The notes under the pieces were generated by a model. The model did not search any database. It saw only the letters and a program-made list of their open reading frames with translations, and was not told where the DNA came from. A stretch of DNA of 64,000 nt from Cymodocea nodosa (taxonomy: Eukaryota; Streptophyta; Magnoliopsida; Alismatales; Cymodoceaceae), in assembly GCA_036874045.1 (NCBI GenBank), contig JAZBRI010000008.1:4727001-4791000 (forward strand), in the 5' to 3' direction. Positions 32,101-43,745 of the stretch are shown here, in pieces. The position numbers and the translations under genes are program-made. Within the stretch, counting starts at the first letter, position 1; every line of letters begins with the position of its first letter.

Positions 32101-33075
32101 TGTTTAGAATGAAAAGGTGCATAATATTAATGGTTAATTGCATAATATTTAGCTTATCATATGAGAATTAAGCCATTATGTTATAATTGTACTATTATAT
32201 GCTTTAATGAAAGAATCTACATAATTTCAGGGAATTAGTGTTAATTAAGTATATTTTTGCACTATCGATGAGTTACAAGCTTTGTAATTCTTAAGTATCC
32301 AAATTGTTTGTTATTTTAGAGAGTTGCATTTCATGTATTAGATAGTTATGTTTTAAACGCTTAAAAAATATTTTATTATTTCATGTAAGACATGTGTTAC
32401 CTTAATACATGACTTAAGTGGATTTTTGGTAAGTTAGATGTTAACTATCTGAAATGCATCTGAGCATCGGATAGTTAGGGTTGCAAGTATCCAAAATACT
32501 TTTTATCATAAAACTGACTGAGGACACGTGTCGTGATCTAGAAACTTGACTTAAGTTATCTTTCGAAAGGTTAGGTGCTAACTATCCGAAATATCTGAAT
32601 GTTAGTGTTGCTTAATGACAAATCTCAGATTAACTAACATTAAAAAGCTTAATTGATATTATTTACATTCTATGGAACCACCTAATGGATGGTTGAATTC
32701 CTTTGTGAATAGCAATATTTAACTAGAAAGGTAGGTTTGTGGGGTTAACTTAAGTCCACGAGTTTAGTTCATTGAGTTGGTTGTAACTCCATGAACTAAG
32801 TCTGTTGAGTTAACAGTAACTCAACAAAGTGCTTAATTGAATACATACAAACTCTGGCATAAAAATTAAAATAGTACACAATTCTTACTCAATCTCTATG
32901 GGATTGACTTATATTTGCACACAAATACAATATATACTGTGTGCTTGCAGTTAAAAACACAAATTGAATTTAATATCAAATTTGTGTGAAAAGTTGTTTG
33001 TTACTTAAAAAGAATTTATAATTAGCAAGGTTAGATTGGGCAATATAGGTCTTTTAATTTAACTTCACAAATAAC
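32101..33075 (+). repeat. AthE 5' LTR with promoter-removing deletion
   Basis: Begins TGTTTAGAATGAAAAGGTGC. At about 32605 it jumps from U3 (CTATCCGAAAT) to the U5 side (ATCTGAATGTTAGTG), losing roughly 900 bases compared with its 3' LTR, including the TATA box and leader. The exact 3' edge is uncertain; a primer-like TAGCGTCGTTGCTAGGGA lies at about 33091-33108. Confidence 0.8.
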
Positions 33076-33192
33076 TGAACAAGTCTTTCTAGCGTCGTTG
33101 CTAGGGATTGAGAAGCTAAGTAATTGTGAGTGCTGTTTTGTTTTGTTTTAATAACAGAGGGAGTGTTGTGTTTTTATTATATAATTGAGAAT

Positions 33193-34235
33193 ATGGCATA
33201 TGCCTATGCCTAAAGATTTTTGAAACCTGTAGTTAGCATATGTGAATTCTACAATTTGGAAGGGCATGACATTTATGATTGTTTGAAATTGAGACGATTG
33301 TTAGATCACATAAACAACAAATGAATTATATTCAATATAATAAAGCTGAGTATGAGAATCCTATAGTTTACCCAACTAATGGTTAGTTTAGAACAAGTAA
33401 TATGTCAAGAGACAAGGAAGTTTGAGATTGGTATGATAGACTTGAGCATAGTTAGAGCAAAACATGGACAAACTAGAACAATACATATATCAATAATAAG
33501 AAGTCAACCAATTAAATTATAGGGAAGAATATTCAGAACCTAAAATTGATATCATCCATGAAACTAAAAAAATCATAATGAAAATTTATTAAAAATTGAA
33601 TGCAATGAGACTAGATGATCTAGAAAGAAAATTAAAAGCACTTGATGAATTTACAAGTAAAGAAAAATGAAAATACAAATGAAAATTTTAATGTTGCAGA
33701 TCTACATAATTTGCAGAACATACAGACAAAAGAAAATACCAAAGAAATAGAATTTAAAGAATGTAAGTTAAAATTGAAAACAATTGAAGATCAAAATCAT
33801 GAAAATGAAATACAAGAACAACATGAAAGTAATGAAAATCTGGAAGATGTATGTATAACATTAAGATCCGAAATTGATATACCACCAAGAATTCAAAAAG
33901 AAAGTAAAGTAGAGCTAAGTAAGAACAAAATTCAAAATGACAATGAACATGTAATATCTGAAAACATAGAAATCAATGAAGAAAAATTTGAATCTAAAAA
34001 TGAGACTAAAAATGATCAAAAGAATGACGTAAAAGAAAAAGAATATTGTAAATCACAATCATTAACACCCTATCCTGAAAGATTACAACAAACATTTCCT
34101 AAAAAACAAGAAAAAATTAGAGAAAATTTTGAAAAAGTTCAAGTTAACATTACTTTGTTAGACTTATTGTAGAAAATGCCACCTTATGCTAAATTTCTTA
34201 AGAATTAGTGTACTAAGAAAAGCGAGCAAAAAGTT
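33193..34235 (+). pseudogene. AthE zinc-finger stub and protease linker, truncated
   Basis: Starts MAYAYA*RFLKPVVS with CEFYNLEGHDIYDC, then decays. An open stretch at 33642-34172 has CITLRSEIDIPPRIQKES, APYPERL read as TPYPERL, and QKMPPYAKFLKN. It ends near 34235, before the protease catalytic Asp, by fusion to the accessory-ORF tail. As in AthD, no gag core lies between primer site and finger. Confidence 0.8.
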
Positions 34236-34423
34236 TCACGAAATGGGCATCTAAAAAGATCAAATCAAGAACTATTTCAGTGAAAGAATATAGAAATTAT
34301 GTAGCTATAGAGATTGCTGAACCTTTTGGAGGAATTATAGGAGCTGTAGAAAGGATTAACCACTTAGAGCAACAATTAGAAAAACTCTAGAAGGAAGTAG
34401 ATGAACTTAGGAGGAAAGATTAA
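34236..34423 (+). pseudogene. AthE accessory-ORF C-terminal tail
   Basis: TKWASKKIKSRTISVKEYRN, IEIAEPFGGIIGAVERIN and LEQQLEKL*KEVDELRRKD, ending TAA 34421-34423. It aligns with the last 60 codons of the AthF accessory ORF (58515-58701) and is predicted to be coiled-coil. Confidence 0.8.
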
Positions 34424-35408
34424 AATTGCATTGTTCGTCCACTTGTACTTGTATATATTTGTATGAAAAATATCTGATTAATTGTAATGTAAATTATTCA
34501 TATTAATGAATATATGTTTTTTAGATATATTTTTCATTCATGTTTGAGAATGATGAAATGGATGAACTATATTGAATATTATATAATTTATGGAACATTA
34601 TGCAAGATTGTTTAAAAGATTTACAATTTGCTAAATTATAGGATTTAATGAATGATAATTGATTAATGCTTGAGAATATCTACATGTTGTAAAGTAAAAT
34701 ATAAATTCTGCATAACATGAAATGAACTGCAAGTTAAATATTTATATAATGTTCAGATTTAAATGAGTTTTAATTAGAATGCTGCATTAATGACATGTAT
34801 TTAACTTTATTTAAGTTAACAGAACATAGGAGAGAAAAAACATAGAAGTTAGTACGAGGAGTGAGTTTTAGAAATTTGCCAAGTGTTAACTCAACGAAGT
34901 AAGTTCATTGAGTTAAACTTAACTCCATGAGATCAATAATAGAGTATAAGGTCACTCCGTTGAGTTATCTGTAACACAACGAAGTTAGTCCGTGGAGTTA
35001 GCAATAGTAACCGAAGTCACTCCATTGAGTTAACTGTAACTCAATGAGGTTAGTTCGTGGATTAAGCTAAACAGTTATTCTTTTAGCCACGAACAAAACT
35101 TCGTGGGTTTAGCGGTTACTAAAATTTGAAATTAGAAGTGGCACACGTACCCATAAAAATAGAAACTATACTGCACGTTACAAGACACGTTCTTGCAATG
35201 AGATTTATTTGCTTTATGGATGTGCATTATAAATATAGAACAGAATTTTGTTTACAAGTTACCAGCATTTGAGAAAAGAAAATTCGTTGGGGAACTGGAA
35301 GGAGAAGCAGCTGATTCAACTTCATCCGTCAACAACTATCTACTAAATATAAAGCTTCACACTGGTACATAATTAATCTTCTGTTATTTTATTTTATGTT
35401 AAGAGTTT
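34424..35408 (+). promoter_or_regulatory. AthE spacer before gag, motif array and degenerate small ORF
   Basis: Spacer homologous to AthB 22453-23386 and AthF 58702-59647. The array at 34880-35075 has GTTGAGTTATCTGTAAC and GTGGAGTTA units. The small conserved ORF at about 35130-35345 is frame-broken here, and the donor-like site has decayed to GGTACAT. Confidence 0.45.
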
Positions 35409-36739
35409 ATGAGCATATGGATTCGTTCCCTAGCACTAAACGATTAGTAAGAACACCTACCTAGGAGTATTTAACACAGAGGCGTACTGAAAACTTTTCT
35501 GAATTAGACTTTAACGAAATCCTTAGGGGTGTAGCTAGCCTTTCTTTAAAAGAGAACGAAGATATGGCTGCTCTAGTAGAAAAACCATTAGGGGAAATTC
35601 TGTATCCTGAATTAGTTGATGAACCTTCATGTATTCGATTGTCAAACTTTGAGGGAGATAGGTTTGAACTGAAATCTAATTATATTAGTCAATTGCCACA
35701 TTTTCATGGATTAGAAAAAGAGGATGCCTATTATTTCCTTAGAGAATTTAACGAAGTTTGTCAAATGATGAAAATGCCAAACATGAGTATAGATGCTATT
35801 AAACTTAGATATATCCCTTTTGCTTTAAAAGACACAGCTAAGAGATGGTTATATACTCTATCACCTGATTCAATTTCTACATGGACTGAATTTTGCTTTG
35901 TTTTTCTAGAAAAATATTATCCAACACATCAAACGATTAAAAAGAAAAAAGAAATATTAATGTGTAGCCAAAAATAGGGAGAATCATTTTGGAAATATTT
36001 TGAAAGATTTAAAGATTTACTGACTCAATGTCCACATCATGCAATGATTCTTCAACGAAATCCTTAAGGCATAGATGTTTCAACGAAATCTTTATTAGAA
36101 TCTACTTGTTAGAATGGATTTTTAAAACTATGTAGTGAAGAAGCATGGGCATATTTAGAAAACTTTGCAAAAAAAACTGCATAGTAGGAAAACTCGGCTG
36201 AAGCCATTACAGATAAAAGAATATTACCAAGGGGAATGCATGAAATAGATTCAAGCACTATGCTTGAAGTGAAATTAACTGAATTAACAAAGAAAATGGA
36301 AGAGTTATCATTTAATCAAAAACTAGTAGAAAAGAATGTAAACATTAATGATCTAGATATTATTTATGCTAGAAACCAGAAAGATAACTTTGAGAATTCT
36401 TATAACCCTAATTGGAGAAATCACCCGAATTTATCTTGGAGAAACAACAATTTCCAGGGAGGAGAAAATATAAATGACAAGAATATAAGTTATGAAGCAT
36501 TAATTGAACAAGGATCTAGAATAGAGAAATTAGAAAAGATAATCCAACAATTAAACAACCATTTGGATCTTGTATTTGGAAATGCTGCAATTCAAAATCA
36601 AAATAGAAACATACCACTTAGACAGAAGGAATCAATGAAAGTTAGACCTACTGGAGGATTGCTAATACAAGCAATACCTAACCTTGTGAATAGAACTATT
36701 AAAGAAATTGATACCTCCTCTAGGAGGGTAGCTGAATGA
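35409..36739 (+). pseudogene. AthE gag, frameshifted and with stops
   Basis: ATG at 35409 followed by a one-base loss within ten codons. The main frame is open at 35564-35977 (SCIRLSNFEGDRFELKSNY, FYFLREFNEVC-like, LKDTAKRWLYTL, FLEKYYPTHQ). A TAG at 35975 is shared with AthB. There is an indel near 36045, and the frame is open again at 36236-36739 with a coiled coil, NSYNPNWRNHPNLSWRNNN and a final EIDTSSRRVAE. It lies upstream of the F-box gene with the same spacing as AthB. Confidence 0.88.
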
Positions 36740-36949
36740 AATAGTATAACTGAAGTAACTATGTATTTAAAAATAAAATAAAATGTAAGTTTACTTATAG
36801 TTAATAGTATCGTAGAGTTATTATTTAACTCAACGAACTTAATCTGTTGAGTTACGACCTAACTCCACAAGGGTGTGAAGTAGTTATGTTAATTTTTGTC
36901 TCTTCTAAATTTTTGTTTATGTTATACAGAACCACAATAGATAGAACTG

Positions 36950-38080
36950 ATGGAATTACCATTGGACGCACTAAGGGAAGTACTGAGTAACTTGTCGGCT
37001 AAAGATCTGTGCAGATTGTGTTGTGTATCAAAGGATATTAAAGACTGTGTTAGAGAAAAATATTTTCATGGACTACAAGCTGCAAAAATGACTAAGATTA
37101 GAGATGGATTTTTATGGAAGTCATTTAATCGTAGTTCAATTAGCTATGAATATCTGAATATGGAAGAAACTGCTTGAATTCCACCCAATACATTAGAAGG
37201 AATAGATCATATTATGGGGATTGATGAAGGATTAATTATATACAGAACCAAACCAAGATATGCAATTCTGTTACCTGATATTTTAATTAGAAATCCTCTC
37301 ACAAGAGAAGAATGAAATATCGGAAGGCCTAATAGATATGAAGTATCAATTGAAAATTGTGGGTCAGCTTTAATATTTTCTGATAAAAATTCGACCATTC
37401 CTGAAAAATTATATTATTGGAGACCTACTGGAAATTGGGATGAAGATTTATGCTTAAGTGTGTATAATTTTCTAAATAGATCTTGGACTGAAAACACTAT
37501 GATATATCTAGGACAGAAATCATTAATTAACAGCATACATGTCATACTTGATGGATATATATATCTAGTCTCAAATATATCAGTTGCATTTAGATCTGAT
37601 TTATACATAGTAACCTTAGATAGTTATGATAATGACTATATAGAAATTTTGCTTATACTGAGAGAAATAGCTAAACCACCATCTGCAGAATATGATAAAA
37701 TTCAAATAGGGATGTGGTATAATGAATATGATGATCCTACTTTATGTCTAATAAGATGGTGGGATGAATTGATGAAATTTCAAATATGGATTATGAAAGA
37801 CATAAATGAATGGAATTGTGAAGAACAATATATTGAAATAGATGTTGAAATAATAACATCTACATTATCTTGGAATCGAAAAGGATCCCTTTCTGCATTT
37901 CATTTCATTAATGGTAATACACTTGTGTTTAGTATTGATAATATACTACAAGTTTACAAATTAAGAAAGAACACGAACTGCATTAAAACAGAATTAATAG
38001 CAAGAAGAATTATGCCTAAAAAGTTTGCTTGGACTGACACATTTATTCCATTTGTTACTGCTTTTCAATCATGTTCTTAA
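36950..38080 (+). pseudogene. Captured F-box gene in AthE, second copy
   Basis: Colinear with the AthB copy and similar over its whole length. F-box LPLDALREVLSNLSAKDLCRLCCVSKDIKDCV is intact. Stops are TGA at 37175 and TGA near 37314 (EE*NIGRP, where AthB has EEWNIGRP). The long 3' part 37460-38080 is open and ends KKFAWTDTFIPFVTAFQSCS. The AthB start ATG corresponds to ATA here, so the next Met (36950) begins MELPLDA. Two copies in two elements show the gene moves with the family. Confidence 0.85.
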
Positions 38081-39857
38081 ATTATAATTCTGTGCTTTTA
38101 ATGTTGTGTGTATTTTGCATTTATTTTTAGAAAAAAAAAAAACAAAATATCAATCCAATTTGTTGGTATCTGTTCTGGGAAACCAACTGGCTTGCTTGTG
38201 AGCCACCAAAGGCATAGGAGCCTAGGTTCCACACAAGACACTAATTTATCAATATCTGTTAAATGTTATTTTATTATATATTCTACTTTTATCATTGAAT
38301 GAAAAGTTTTTTAGAATCAAAAATCAGAATATACAAAAGGAGATACAAACGAAACAAGGTATGTAATTGATTACTTATCCTGAATTTAGATTTAAACTCA
38401 ATTCGTGGAGTTATTCATTAACTCAACGAATTAAGTTCGTTGAGTTAGATGCTAAGTCAACGAAACAATATTCATGCCTGCTACAATTACTGTATTTATT
38501 GTCAAATCTTTTACATTGAGGACAATGCAAAAAAATAGGTATGGGGGGGAGGTAATTAAAGTAACATCCATGTAAGTTTGTTAATTAAAGGAATTAGAAT
38601 GGTACTGCAAAGTGTTGTGGAAATTGAAAATTTTTATGAATTTGCTGTAACTATCCGATAATTGAAACTACAAAATTTTTAAAGAACTGTAACTACTAAA
38701 ATGTTATATTTATAATCTTATATAAGATGCTACAAATTTTACTACTCATACAAATCTAGATATAGTATCTTATGTTGTTACTGAATTTTATGAGTTTAAC
38801 AATTTCACGATTTTAAAATGAAATCAGAATGCTTAACTGAAACATAGTAAATTATCTAAAGTTCTGAAAGAGCTGAAATGTTGATTTTTAGATTAAATGA
38901 AACACATATGATCAAAGACACATTTAATTTGACTGATTAAACTTGTAGAATGATTTATGTGTAGATCTTATTAAACTGCAGAAAAAAGTATGAGCTTATT
39001 GATATGGATTCATATTTTTAATAAATAATAGAAGTAGGACTATATGAGATTGGTGTTTTATTGCATCTGTATTAATGAAATACGTACATATACTGTGTTG
39101 AAAAGAAAAAAAAGAGGAAGAGAAAAACTTTGAGAGTTTATTGACTTGTTTGATCATGAGCTTTTTGTACTTGAGTAGATAGGTATGTAAGGATTGTTGA
39201 CTTGAAAAAGGACTCTTTAAATCTGGGAACCTAAGATCCTGATCAGATCTGGGATTGTTGATTGAAAGCTTGATACATGGGTACACTAGAAAGCTCTTGT
39301 ATGATTCAAGCTTGTCAAATTAACTTTTAAAGTACAAATATACATATATTGTTTTGAAAAGATACAAGTGTTTTGTGAAATACAGATATCTTTTGAATCG
39401 AGTATTTTATGTTATCTAAAATTGCTGAAATATGAATCTAGAATAGACTTTTGAAGTTGTTTATTTGAGATACAATTCTTTATTTTACTTGTCTTAATCA
39501 TATTGAATTGGATTGTGTTTTGATTCGTATGTTGTTGAAATTTATTCTGGAAATCTTATTGGAAAATTCAGGATGACAGATGATGAAAAGAAGAACAAAT
39601 GATAATATAATTAACACCTATGTGATGCTGATATATTTTGTATGTAATTTTCATATATTCTAGGTATATTTGCAGGTTGAAGAGGAGAAAACAATGTTAA
39701 AACAGATTACTGAAACATATAGAATATCTATATAATAATATAAGTTCTTATGCTAAAAAGAAGAACAAAAGGAAGAATTAATTCTAGTAGTTTAGAAAGA
39801 CCAATTAATTAGATCTTAGTTTGCTAAGGGACTAGCAAAATTTAAGTATGGGGGAAG
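38081..39857 (+). other. AthE 3' noncoding region, copia-shared block, polypurine tract
   Basis: Parallels AthB 26059-27831. AthE has an extra GTTGAGTTA palindrome module at 38400-38465 between the AAG|GTATGT site (about 38358) and the ATTGAGGACAATGC segment (about 38514). A first tract TATGGGGGGGAGG is at about 38539-38551 and the block shared with CopA at about 38690-39690. The final tract TATGGGGGAAG (39847-39857) abuts the LTR. No gene. Confidence 0.75.
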
Positions 39858-41790
39858 TGTTTAGAATGAAAAAGTGCATAATATTAATGGTTAAATGATG
39901 GTTAATTGCATAATATTTAGCTTATCATATGAGAATTATGCCATTATGTTATAATTGCACTATTATATGCTTTAATGAAAGAATCTGCATAATTTCAGGG
40001 AATTAATGTTAATTTAGTATATTTCTGAACTGTCGGTAAATTGCAGGCTGTGAAATTCTTAAGTTATGTGTAATGTACCTGACAATTATGTTCTAGAGAA
40101 TATTTTATTATTTCTTGAAGTACATGTGTCGAAACCATAATGCATGACTTAAGTGGATTTTCGGTAAGTTATCTGTTAACTATCCGAAATGCATCTAGGC
40201 ATCAGATAGTTAGGTTTTTAAGTATCGAAAATATTTGTAATCGTTAAGTTAGAATTATGCACGTGTTGAATTTAAATGTTTTAGTATATCACGTGAGATG
40301 CACATGTTTAACTCGTTAAGTTAGCATAACTGTACGCATTGAGTTACATGAATACACACTAAGGTAACGTGTTATGTTAGCGGTTTATTTCTTTATTGCA
40401 TGTGTTTTATAGTTAAATCAACGAAGTAAGTCCATTGAGTTATCTGTAACTCCACGAACTATTTATTTTCTAATATGCCACTGTAGCGGTTACAGAAACA
40501 TGACATTCAAAGGAAAACCACGATTGCACGTATCACGTAGGATATTGCTCATGGAAGGAAGAAGAAATCACCATCGTTGATATGAATGAAGGAAATCCAA
40601 CTAATCATCTAAGGAGAAGCAGTTACCACTAAAGAAATATAAAAGAAAAGGAGAAAAGACGAAGAAGGGTGTGTGGCCAGTGTGTGTGCAAAGGAGGAGA
40701 AGCCGAGCTATCTATAGGCAATGTTGGAAGTTCCCTGAAGTTCCACACCAACCATCACCACCACCACCACAATCACCAACCATCGGAGGTCTGTAAGGAT
40801 ACTTTCTTGATGTCGGGTCGATTCCGAGCCAAACACGGTGCTTGACAACCATTGTGAGGAGTGATCGCGTCACGGGAACGGAAGCCATTTTCACCAAGCG
40901 CCAACTCATATCTTAGGAGATCGTAAAGCTTCTAGCCTTAGTTTTGGGTTGATGCTAGTATGCTGAAGAGGAGATCATCTAGCAATTCTAAACTCGCGAT
41001 TCTATAGGGAGAGGAGGCAGAATTGTAAGTGATTAAGTTTTCAGTGGTGTAATTGCGTAGCATGTAGTGACGGAAGTATTTACTGTCGATAGAGAATTTT
41101 TACATTTCACCTTTCGCCCATTTTCATGAACATCTCAAAACAAAAATACCAAAAACAACTTATCTATGTTTGTATTTCATATTTAAGTGTTGTATTGTTT
41201 GTTTTGTATCGTGATTAAAGTTATCATTGTCAGTATTGTGAATGTTTTATGTTTATTTGATTCCGAAAATAGATAATAGTTTTACAGTTTACTAAAATTG
41301 ATTTGTTCAAAATACTTAAAGATTTTAATGGTTACTATCTAAAATATCTAGATGTTAGTATGGCTTAATGATAAATCTAATGTTCACTAACATTAAAGAG
41401 CTTAATTGATGTTATTTACAATCTGTGGAACCGCCCAATGGTTGGCCGAATTCCTCTGTAAATAGTAGTATTAAATTGGAAAGATAGGCTCATGGAGTTA
41501 ACTTAAATCTACGAGATTAGTCCGTTGAGTTAGCCATAACTCCACGAACTTAGTCCGTTGTGTTAACTGTAACTCAACGAAGTGATTACTAAACACAGTA
41601 AGTATAATAAAAAATGGAACAGTACACAATTCTCAATCAATTCTCTATGGGATCGACTTGTACTTGCACACAAATACAATATACATTATGCATTTGTAGC
41701 TAAAATACAAATTGGAATTAATATTTAATTTGTGTGAAAGGTTGTTTGTTTACTTCTAAAAAGAAATTATTGATATAAGCACAAGGATAA
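39858..41790 (+). repeat. AthE 3' LTR
   Basis: TGTTTAGAATGAAAAAGTGC start; TATA at 40638-40645. U3 bases about 40245-40385 include ATCACGTGAGATGCACATG, CTCGTTAAGTTAGCATAAC and CACTAAGGTAACGTG, shared with the CopA LTR. It runs to about 41790, where LTR sequence gives way to CopH gag without a recognisable CA end. The reverse ORF at 40712-40909 lies in the leader. Confidence 0.85.
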
Positions 41791-41792
41791 AG

Positions 41793-42046
41793 AGTTTCTA
41801 ATATTCTTATTTTCTAGTTTAGAAACTTTAAGTTTTTGTAATAATGCTTGATAAGCACATAATAATTCATCAAAGTTAAAATCTGAATAATTTTCAGGAT
41901 TAGATATTACCTCATACTCATCTGCCATGAAGCGCACATGAGCAACGTCTTCTAACTTTGGTTCTTCTGAATTTGAAGATTTTGAAGATGATTCCTCAGA
42001 TTCAGACTCTTCAGACGTGTCATCCCAAGCGACCTTCAAAGCCTTT
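41793..42046 (-). pseudogene. CopH gag C-terminal fragment (left of AthG)
   Basis: Minus-strand ALKVAWDDTSEESESEESSSK, VAHVRFMADEYEV and SDFNFDELLCAYQALLQKLKV, the acidic and coiled-coil gag end of the CopA family. It continues the CopH gag that stops at 51970; the AthG duplication CCTTT occupies 42042-42046. CopA lacks the coiled-coil part. Further CopH pol is missing, replaced by the AthE LTR. Confidence 0.88.
42042..42046. other. Target-site duplication of AthG, left copy (CCTTT)
   Basis: CCTTT before TGTTTGGAT; the second copy is at 51970-51974 after ATCCAAACA. The five-base length is as expected for LTR integrases. Confidence 0.93.
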
Positions 42047-43638
42047 TGTTTGGATTAAAATGTTGCATATTTTTATAGGATCTTATTGGTTAAATAGATT
42101 TACATGAGATTTATTAAAGTCATATTATGCATTTATTTCATTATTTAACCAATAAGAACCAATCCCCATTTTATACAATTAAAAGTAGGAAATTATTTCA
42201 AACATGCATCATTTATGAATTTTATGGATGACTTGATAGTTTGATGTATTTATTGTTGTGAAAAGTTTATAATTCAATTGAAGATCATAGAAATTGAAGA
42301 TTGGAGAAAGAAAATCAAGTGGGATTTAATCCCAATCGTTGAATCAAAGATGGATCTCTAAACTTGGAAACTCTCTCTATAAAAGAGAGTGATGCACATC
42401 TCGATCTTCTCTCTTGGAGTTTTTGTTTTTCACCTCCAACACCACCAGCCGTCACCCCCTCTTGGAGCTCCACGTCTTGAAGCAAGGAAGGAGAACACCG
42501 GTCATTCCACCACATCTCTTCAACTCGGATCTCATCATCTTCATCCCACAAGTCATCTCCAATGTGAAAGCCTTCATCCCACATCTTGGAGGAGGGATGT
42601 CCACCAATCGTTTCTCCCCTTTCCCCTCTTCTTTAGCTTCAGATGTATCACTTTTTATCATGTTTCACATAGGTAGTTATTTATGTTCTTAGTTTTCATT
42701 GTAATAGGGTAAAAGTAGAAAACAGATTCGTTGTTGTTTGTTTGTTCCTTTCTGAATCCGTGAATCTTTGTTCTTTTCATCTGAAAATCATAAAAATAGG
42801 TGATGTTATTGATATATATTCCTATATTGTTGTTTGTTGATGTTGAAATCCGGATATTACATTCTGTTATGTATGAAACAACATAGAATTCGTTGAAGGT
42901 TGTGCATGTTGTTTGCAGATTTGCAGTTTTGTTGATCTGTTATTATTTCGAGAGTTCATATGCGTTTTGGAGTGATTCTGTTTAATTGAAAATTCTGAAA
43001 AAAAATCTTAATCATGCTATTATAAGCCTTCTGTGATTTTGTAAAATTTCATAGCAAGCTGAGAAGATTTGTTGCCATTTTGAAGCCATAACTCTATCAA
43101 GCACAGAATTCGGTCTGAGACTCTTTTGTCGTGATTGTAACGTGTTTTTTTTCACAACTCAGATAGCATAAAAATTCTAATAAATATTTCATTAATATCT
43201 ACATTCTGTCTATTTTGCAACGCATCTGATTTTGTAATTTTTGGTTCAGTAATTCAGGATTTATAAGGTTTTTAAGATACTATTGTTAACGCACAGAAGT
43301 TTCCAATTTTATGCATCATTTTCACTCCTCGAATTTTCAGTCATAACATTCGTGCGTTTTTAAGTGTGAAAATTTTTATCTCAAGTCCACATTAACAGAT
43401 CTGATTGAGATTAAATTTTCAGTCTAATATGTTGATTGGTCTATAAATTAAAAATCCGTGGACTTACCTTTCTTGTAGTCTAATCTATTTTTGGAAAGTA
43501 TTTGCTTACCATATTCTTGTAATTAGAATCCTCGATTATCCCCATTTCTGTGTGGTTCGACCCATACTTGCCGACGTACTTCATTGGACGCCGTGCACTT
43601 GCGGTTTATAAATTTAAAACTTCTAAAATATCCAAACA
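42047..43638 (+). repeat. AthG 5' LTR, 1592 bp
   Basis: TGTTTGGATT... to ...ATCCAAACA. TATAAAAG at 42378-42385 lies within a CTCTCT...AGAGAG inverted repeat. U5 ends with CGTGCACTTGCGGTTTATAA near 43593. Compared with the 3' LTR it lacks 37 bases near 42608. The ORFs in 42315-42692 on both strands are inside the leader and not genes. Confidence 0.96.
42378..42385 (+). promoter_or_regulatory. TATA box of AthG 5' LTR
   Basis: TATAAAAG in a CTCTCTC-TATAAAA-GAGAG context; the equivalent in the 3' LTR is at 50672-50679. Placement within the LTR fits the U3/R boundary. Confidence 0.7.
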
Positions 43639-43644
43639 AGTTTT

Positions 43645-43662
43645 TGGCATCGTCGCTGGGGA
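43645..43662 (+). other. AthG primer binding site (tRNA-Asp type)
   Basis: TGGCATCGTCGCTGGGGA, six bases after the LTR, two transitions away from TGGCGTCGTTGCCGGGGA, the Athila tRNA-Asp site. The best preserved primer site of the gypsy elements here. Confidence 0.85.
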
Positions 43663-43745
43663 TTTGGCACGGTATAATCTAGGTTTTAATTTTTTAGATT
43701 AGACTTGAGCCTTTTAAGTGTTTTGGTTGTGCATAGGAGATAATT

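Larger units (their letters stand above)
32101..41790 (+). mobile_element. AthE: Athila-type element with protease, gag and F-box
   Basis: Order: 5' LTR (with a large internal deletion), primer site, finger stub plus protease region, a junction near 34235 that drops RT to accessory ORF, accessory-ORF tail, spacer, gag, F-box, 3' spacer, polypurine tract, 3' LTR. It starts inside AthC's accessory ORF. The right edge is not clean: the LTR runs into CopH gag at about 41790, and no target duplication is visible. Confidence 0.85.

Noticed and set aside
31799-32143. 114-codon reverse ORF with apparent hydrophobic stretches
   Set aside because: Antisense to the AthC accessory ORF fragment and crosses the AthE LTR start, so it cannot be an old gene.
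42315-42692. Four overlapping ORFs on both strands in the AthG LTRs, and their copies at 50609-51004
   Set aside because: They overlap each other on both strands in a CT-rich leader, and a 37-bp indel between the LTRs breaks them, so they are chance ORFs.
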